A DNA stretch of 64,000 bases from Nonlabens agnitus (lineage in GTDB: Bacteria > Bacteroidota > Bacteroidia > Flavobacteriales > Flavobacteriaceae): contig NZ_MQUC01000003.1 of the NCBI RefSeq assembly GCF_002994045.1, forward strand, positions 782,501 through 846,500, in the 5' to 3' direction. Made by a program: the position numbers and the translations under genes. The notes below the pieces were generated by a model that saw only the letters and a list, made by a program, of their open reading frames with translations, was not told the DNA's origin and did no database searches. Shown piece after piece: positions 60,696 through 64,000 of this stretch (within the stretch, counting starts at the first letter, position 1; every line of letters starts with the position of its first letter).

Positions 60696-60995
60696 CTAAA
60701 AGTTTTTCTTTAAGGTTTTCAATTCTTTTTGTACAATTTTTAAAGCTTTCAATGCTTGTCCTTCATTCTCTACCAATTGAAATACTTGATCTGCCAGCCA
60801 TCGTGAGAACAGTTCATCATAATCAATTTTGAAAAGTTTTGCTAAAGGTTCTATATGTTCCCTTTTTGCTATTTTTTCTCCTCTTTCTATTTTACTAAGC
60901 ATTGCGGTATCAATGTCTAGCTCGGCAGATAAATGTCTTAGTAACATTTCCTTTTCTTCTCTTTTAGACCTTATTAAGTCACCGAATTTGTTCAT
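60696..60995 (-). CDS. XRE-family regulator of the type III R-M operon
   Basis: A 99-residue protein with a lambda-repressor-like helix-turn-helix near its start (FGDLIRSKREEKEMLLRHLS then AELDIDTAMLSKIERGEKIA) and a short helical tail (QVFQLVENEGQALKALKIVQ). The ATG at 60995 fits the family; the open frame continues 20 codons upstream. It lies 4 bases before mod in the same direction and may delay restriction until methylation is complete, like controller proteins of other R-M systems. Confidence 0.85.
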   Translation of the reverse strand: MNKFGDLIRSKREEKEMLLRHLSAELDIDTAMLSKIERGEKIAKREHIEPLAKLFKIDYDELFSRWLADQVFQLVENEGQALKALKIVQKELKTLKKNF

Positions 60996-61063
60996 TTTAC
61001 GCTTGTCTATAAATGATTTGTTAAAAATAGACAAATTCATAAGAAGAAATAACAACTAATTTT

Positions 61064-61348
61064 TTAATTAGCTCTTTTAAACGGTCTGTAATGAAGATCC
61101 AGTAACTGCTCAATATCACTGACTTTGTAATAAATCTTATTTTCTATTTGAGAGTACGCAATGATGCCTTTGTTACGCCAATTTTGAGCGGTGCTTGAGC
61201 TTATGTTCATTAATTTTAAGAAGTCTGCATTATCAATTAAAAGTGCTTGTAATGCCGTCTTTTTAATAGTGGATAACTCTGAGGTTAATTTCTCTAATCG
61301 ATTCTCTATGGATTTTAATCTTTCTTTGTTTGGGTGCTGTAGTTCCAT
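61064..61348 (-). CDS. Small HTH (MerR/HTH_17-like) protein
   Basis: A 94-residue protein with a coiled-coil N-terminus (RLKSIENRLEKLTSELSTIK) and an HTH_17-like domain (FLKLMNISSSTAQNWRNKGI then IAYSQIENKIYYKVSDIEQLLD). Comparable proteins are common next to Bacteroidota mobile-element genes and act as transcription or excision factors. It stands 68 bases upstream of the XRE gene and 54 bases after the Rep-like gene on the minus strand. Confidence 0.75.
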   Translation of the reverse strand: MELQHPNKERLKSIENRLEKLTSELSTIKKTALQALLIDNADFLKLMNISSSTAQNWRNKGIIAYSQIENKIYYKVSDIEQLLDLHYRPFKRAN

Positions 61349-61402
61349 GGCTTTTATTTTTACCCCTGTTTTAGGGTATATTACAAGTTGAAAAACATCA
61401 TA

Positions 61403-62338
61403 TTATAGATGCTGTTGGATTGTTGATTTCAATTTTTCTTCTACTTGGTTTTCAAAAGGGTTCTGTTGTAATGAGCTTATTAGAGCTGTGTATCGTTTGC
61501 GGTCTGTTTTATAGCTATGCTTGTGGTACTTTTTTAAACCGTTTACGGCCTTTTTATCGTTCATTACCGCTATCAATCTTATTTCTTTAGGCTGTAAAGC
61601 AACATAGGGAATAAGAGGTCTCTTTTTTATGGTTTGATAGGTATCTAACAGATTACTTGCTAATCGATCGTAATTCTCTTTACTTACTAAATCGCTCACC
61701 GTATAAATGGGTATTGGATCCTTGCGAGTATTATAGTATTTCGCTTTAGCTTCAATTTCAAACCTAAAATAGGGAGCGTTTAATTTCTGGCGATCGCTAA
61801 TACTTACTTCATAGGTTTTATCATACCCTTTTATATTGTAGTCTGTCGCTTTATAGTGTGCTCCGTACACCTTAGTGCCATTGCGCATCACATGAGGGAA
61901 CTTCCCTTTGTAGTCGGCCCAATTTTCAAAAATGAGTTGTGCGTCCTCTTGAATTACGATGCCGCAGGCAACGTGTTTCACTTCGGCATCGTAGATGCTG
62001 AAAGGGAAATAGTCATCCAGAAGCTTTAGGGCTTGTACTGCTTTCGCGAAAGCGAACACTTCATAATTGTTACCCATATAGAATTTTTGTAAGGAGTTCC
62101 TGATCAATAATTTATCTTCTCTAAGTGAAAGCCATAGATTTCTAATACTGGAAGTGTAACCGGTTACTAAGCCGCTTCTATGGTACTTAGGAATCCACAG
62201 TAGGTTACACCATTCAAAAGGCTCTGTAGATCTTTGCATAGCCTTATCTGGCAGTGTTTGTAACTGCTTTTCTATGTGGATGGTGTCGTACACCTCACTA
62301 ACTATTTCTAATGAGGTATTCTGTAGCTTGCGCGTCAA
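61403..62338 (-). CDS. Rep-like protein of the phage/plasmid replication type
   Basis: A 311-residue protein. Sequence order: EVYDTIHIEKQLQ at the start, a middle part with PYFRFEIEAKAKYYNTR, and a C-terminal KKYHKHSYKTDRKRYTALIS. This layout resembles replication initiators of ssDNA phages and small plasmids (gene II or Phage_CRI-like). The Tyr of a rolling-circle nick site cannot be assigned with confidence. It overlaps the upstream HTH gene by 41 bases. A palindrome copy at 62039-62054 is read FAFAKAV. If it is a rolling-circle type, this region is a second, separate replicon. Confidence 0.6.
   Translation of the reverse strand: MTRKLQNTSLEIVSEVYDTIHIEKQLQTLPDKAMQRSTEPFEWCNLLWIPKYHRSGLVTGYTSSIRNLWLSLREDKLLIRNSLQKFYMGNNYEVFAFAKAVQALKLLDDYFPFSIYDAEVKHVACGIVIQEDAQLIFENWADYKGKFPHVMRNGTKVYGAHYKATDYNIKGYDKTYEVSISDRQKLNAPYFRFEIEAKAKYYNTRKDPIPIYTVSDLVSKENYDRLASNLLDTYQTIKKRPLIPYVALQPKEIRLIAVMNDKKAVNGLKKYHKHSYKTDRKRYTALISSLQQNPFENQVEEKLKSTIQQHL
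62039..62054. repeat. Palindrome copy in the Rep-like gene, read as FAFAKAV
   Basis: TGCTTTCGCGAAAGCG, one base off the 16-bp palindrome. It is read on the minus strand as Ala-Phe-Ala-Lys-Ala, the same frame as in the relaxase modules. Confidence 0.85.
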
Positions 62339-62597
62339 TCTCGTCAGTGGTGATCTGTCGATTGCGTTGCAACCATTGGTCTAATTCTGTGCGATTGAAA
62401 TACAGCTTCTTTCCTTGCGGACAGAAGTGCGGTATTTGCTTTTGACTGGTTAGTTTGTAAAGGTGTGATGCGCTGATGTCTAAATAGGCGGCAGCCTCAT
62501 TTAGATTCAACACTTCTTTTTTGAGCAGGTTTTGCTCTTGCAACATCGTCTCAATGTTTGCGAGTTTTTGAAGAATGATTTCTTGTTCCATCGTCAT
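62298..62597 (-). CDS. HTH_17 (excisionase-like) protein, second copy
   Basis: A 99-residue protein with a short coiled N-terminus (EIILQKLANIETMLQEQNLL) and a full HTH_17 domain (VLNLNEAAAYLDISASHLYK then LTSQKQIPHFCPQGKKLYFN and TELDQWLQ). It is a paralogue of the protein at 47886, with the same order and a similar tail. Its gene lies directly before the Rep-like gene and overlaps it by 41 bases, suggesting joint control. A perfect 18-bp palindrome stands just upstream. Confidence 0.88.
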   Translation of the reverse strand: MTMEQEIILQKLANIETMLQEQNLLKKEVLNLNEAAAYLDISASHLYKLTSQKQIPHFCPQGKKLYFNRTELDQWLQRNRQITTDEIDAQATEYLIRNS

Positions 62598-62665
62598 TTG
62601 ATTTTATGATTATGTGAACAAAGAAATAGTGATGCCTGAGCGCAGCGAAAGCATCCATGATGTGG

Positions 62666-62683
62666 TACTGACTTAAGTCAGTA
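62666..62683. promoter_or_regulatory. Perfect 18-bp palindrome upstream of HTH gene
   Basis: TACTGACTTAAGTCAGTA is a perfect palindrome, 69 bases before the HTH_17 start and 14 bases beyond the stop of the next upstream gene. It may be an operator or a short terminator stem; no T-run supports the latter. Confidence 0.5.
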
Positions 62684-62696
62684 AAGTCATTGTATT

Positions 62697-64000
62697 TTAT
62701 TGCATTTCCTTAAATATTCTGTCTATGGTTTCTTTTTCTTTAGGGTCATCGATGTTAGCTGAACTGAGATTTGAACTATTTAGTAATGAAGAATTGCTGC
62801 TTAAAAATAATTGTGAGTCTGATATATCTATAGGTCTAAACCTTGTGAAATGATCCTTCATCTTCTTTATTATATATCGGAATTGCGTGGTTTCACAGTC
62901 TAGATGTACTTTAATTCCTAAATTGGAAAAGTCTTTAGAGATAAGCAGCGTATGCAATTGCTCTACGGTTGTATGATCCTCTTTAAGTAGGTTTACTCTA
63001 AGCTGTAATGATTTGAGCGTTGAGAGTAGTGGAGCGCTGTCTCCTTTAAAACCGAAGGTTTTAATAGGTTCCTTAGGCTTGCGAGCTGCGCTAGCAGGAG
63101 CGGCCTTTAATTGAGGTTCAATCTCTTTAAAGTATTCTTTCTCATTGTCGAGCCATTTTTTAATTGTTCTGATGTACTTTTTTTCGCCCTTGTTGTATTG
63201 AACTGTTAGCTCTCTTTGAGTTGCCCTGTGTGCCTGATTTATAAAGTCAATCTTTATTTTTTTAGCATCGTCTATATACCCATCATTGACTAATTGAACA
63301 GTATCTATACAAGAGAGTAGTTCGTTAGTTTGTCTAGAAAGAAATTGCACTAACTCTGTAGGAGTAACTATTTTGGCTTTTGATATTCCTAAATACCGAT
63401 TAGTTCGCTCTATTCCATGAAGAACAGGGAATTTACTTGAAAAAAAAGGTTTCAATTCTTTGAAGAAATGCAGATCAAAAGGAAACGCATTTAACCATTT
63501 TTGATAAATATTATAAAGTAGATTGATACTAACCTTCTCATTTGCAGGATTTGTGTTTTCAATCTCCTTAAAATATTTTAAAAGCGCTTTCCTCTTTTCA
63601 AACGGAATTTTGACTTCTTTTTTTTGAATGAATAAAGTAACTAATTCTATATAAATGTGGGATCCAATGGCAGGAGTGCCCATACTCCAAGCACAATATT
63701 CTATGTATTCTGTAATATCTTCAAACCAATCCTCTTTAGGTAAAGCTTCTAGAATTTTAAAATGCGTGTACTGTACAGAGTTGAGAATCCAAATAGGAGT
63801 GTTTCCATAAATCTGCTTTTTATTAAAATTAAATCGTTCAAAAAACTCTCTATGCTTTTGACAACAATTTGGAAACTTTTTTAAGTAATCTTTTAGGAGC
63901 TTATAATTATGGATGTGGCTATCGCAACAATTGGGATAGTTTTCAGGTAGCTCATAGCCATCAGGTTTTTGAGTTTCAAATGGGTACTGAATAAAATCTT
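62697..64000 (-). CDS. Unknown protein, 5' end outside window
   Basis: The frame from the stop at 62697 is open without a stop to the last base of the window, at least 434 codons, so the ATG at 63683 is not necessarily the start. The visible N-terminal part has two Cys-rich segments, ENYPNCCDSHIHNY and KFPNCCQKHREFFE, spaced about 20 residues apart, suggesting a metal site. They are followed by YGNTPIWILNSVQYTHFKIL. The middle part is helical and basic (QAHRATQRELTVQYNKGEKK). No family recognised. Proteins like this stand beside Rep/HTH pairs in some Bacteroidota islands, but I cannot name a function. Confidence 0.65.
   Translation of the reverse strand, partial: DFIQYPFETQKPDGYELPENYPNCCDSHIHNYKLLKDYLKKFPNCCQKHREFFERFNFNKKQIYGNTPIWILNSVQYTHFKILEALPKEDWFEDITEYIEYCAWSMGTPAIGSHIYIELVTLFIQKKEVKIPFEKRKALLKYFKEIENTNPANEKVSINLLYNIYQKWLNAFPFDLHFFKELKPFFSSKFPVLHGIERTNRYLGISKAKIVTPTELVQFLSRQTNELLSCIDTVQLVNDGYIDDAKKIKIDFINQAHRATQRELTVQYNKGEKKYIRTIKKWLDNEKEYFKEIEPQLKAAPASAARKPKEPIKTFGFKGDSAPLLSTLKSLQLRVNLLKEDHTTVEQLHTLLISKDFSNLGIKVHLDCETTQFRYIIKKMKDHFTRFRPIDISDSQLFLSSNSSLLNSSNLSSANIDDPKEKETIDRIFKEMQ

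Noticed and set aside
1..64000. tRNA or rRNA genes as integration targets
   Set aside because: No cloverleaf-like or ribosomal sequence was noticed on either strand, although a covariance search was not possible.

Overview
The window looks like a chromosomal segment of a marine-type Flavobacteriaceae bacterium (phylum Bacteroidota). The signs are SusC/SusD pairs, a type IX secretion sorting domain, DUF6377 and DUF6266 proteins, AT-rich DNA, a near absence of Shine-Dalgarno sites, and mobilization and primase proteins of Bacteroidota type. The genus cannot be fixed from sequence reading alone; Nonlabens/Dokdonia-like is a guess. A short palindrome, CGCTTTCGCGAAAGCG, recurs throughout, both between genes and inside reading frames.

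Layout. (1) 1-8978: a macrolide-exporter-type ABC operon on the minus strand (two FtsX-like permeases, an ATPase and an HlyD-type adaptor), divergent from a sigma-54-type response regulator and its histidine kinase, which probably control it. (2) 9497-24024: a polysaccharide utilization locus with a DUF6377 membrane regulator, SusC, SusD, GH30, a SusE-like lipoprotein, GH3, a T9SS-secreted ricin-like lectin protein and a second GH30. The enzyme set suggests a beta-glucan, such as the beta-1,6-linked part of laminarin. An imperfect 80-bp repeat lies on each side of the locus. (3) 24515-39434: a dense putative anti-phage island. A plus-strand group encodes a 100-residue repeat protein, a KAP-family NTPase, a PD-(D/E)XK nuclease and a PLD-like protein. 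A minus-strand series encodes a type IIG restriction-methylase, a SIR2-like protein, a DUF262-HNH nuclease, a DUF4297-like nuclease, a HerA ATPase, a small PD-(D/E)XK protein, an overlooked 43-residue basic protein and a 263-residue orphan.

(4) 39647-51007: a plasmid-like integrated element, all on the minus strand. It has a tyrosine integrase, an HTH (excisionase-like) protein, a replication initiator, an array of 11 iterons with mostly 21-bp spacing, a primase, a candidate oriT, a MobC-like protein, a relaxase with five internal repeat modules, a membrane coiled-coil protein, ParA and a small RHH-like partner. It carries both integration and autonomous-replication functions. (5) 51390-64000: a second accessory block with a DUF6266 protein, an HTH protein, an OGG-fold-like protein, about 1 kb of hairpin-rich non-coding DNA, a DUF5655-type nuclease, a complete type III restriction-modification system with an inserted extra nuclease and an XRE regulator, and a second replicon-like set (HTH, Rep-like, HTH and a gene cut by the window end).

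The strongest candidates for new biology are the four-gene KAP/nuclease/PLD cluster, the HerA/DUF4297/small nuclease cluster with the hairpin-separated small genes downstream, the relaxase with reiterated modules, and the palindrome family that enters proteins in all three frames. Protein family assignments rest on motif recognition by eye and were not checked by search.
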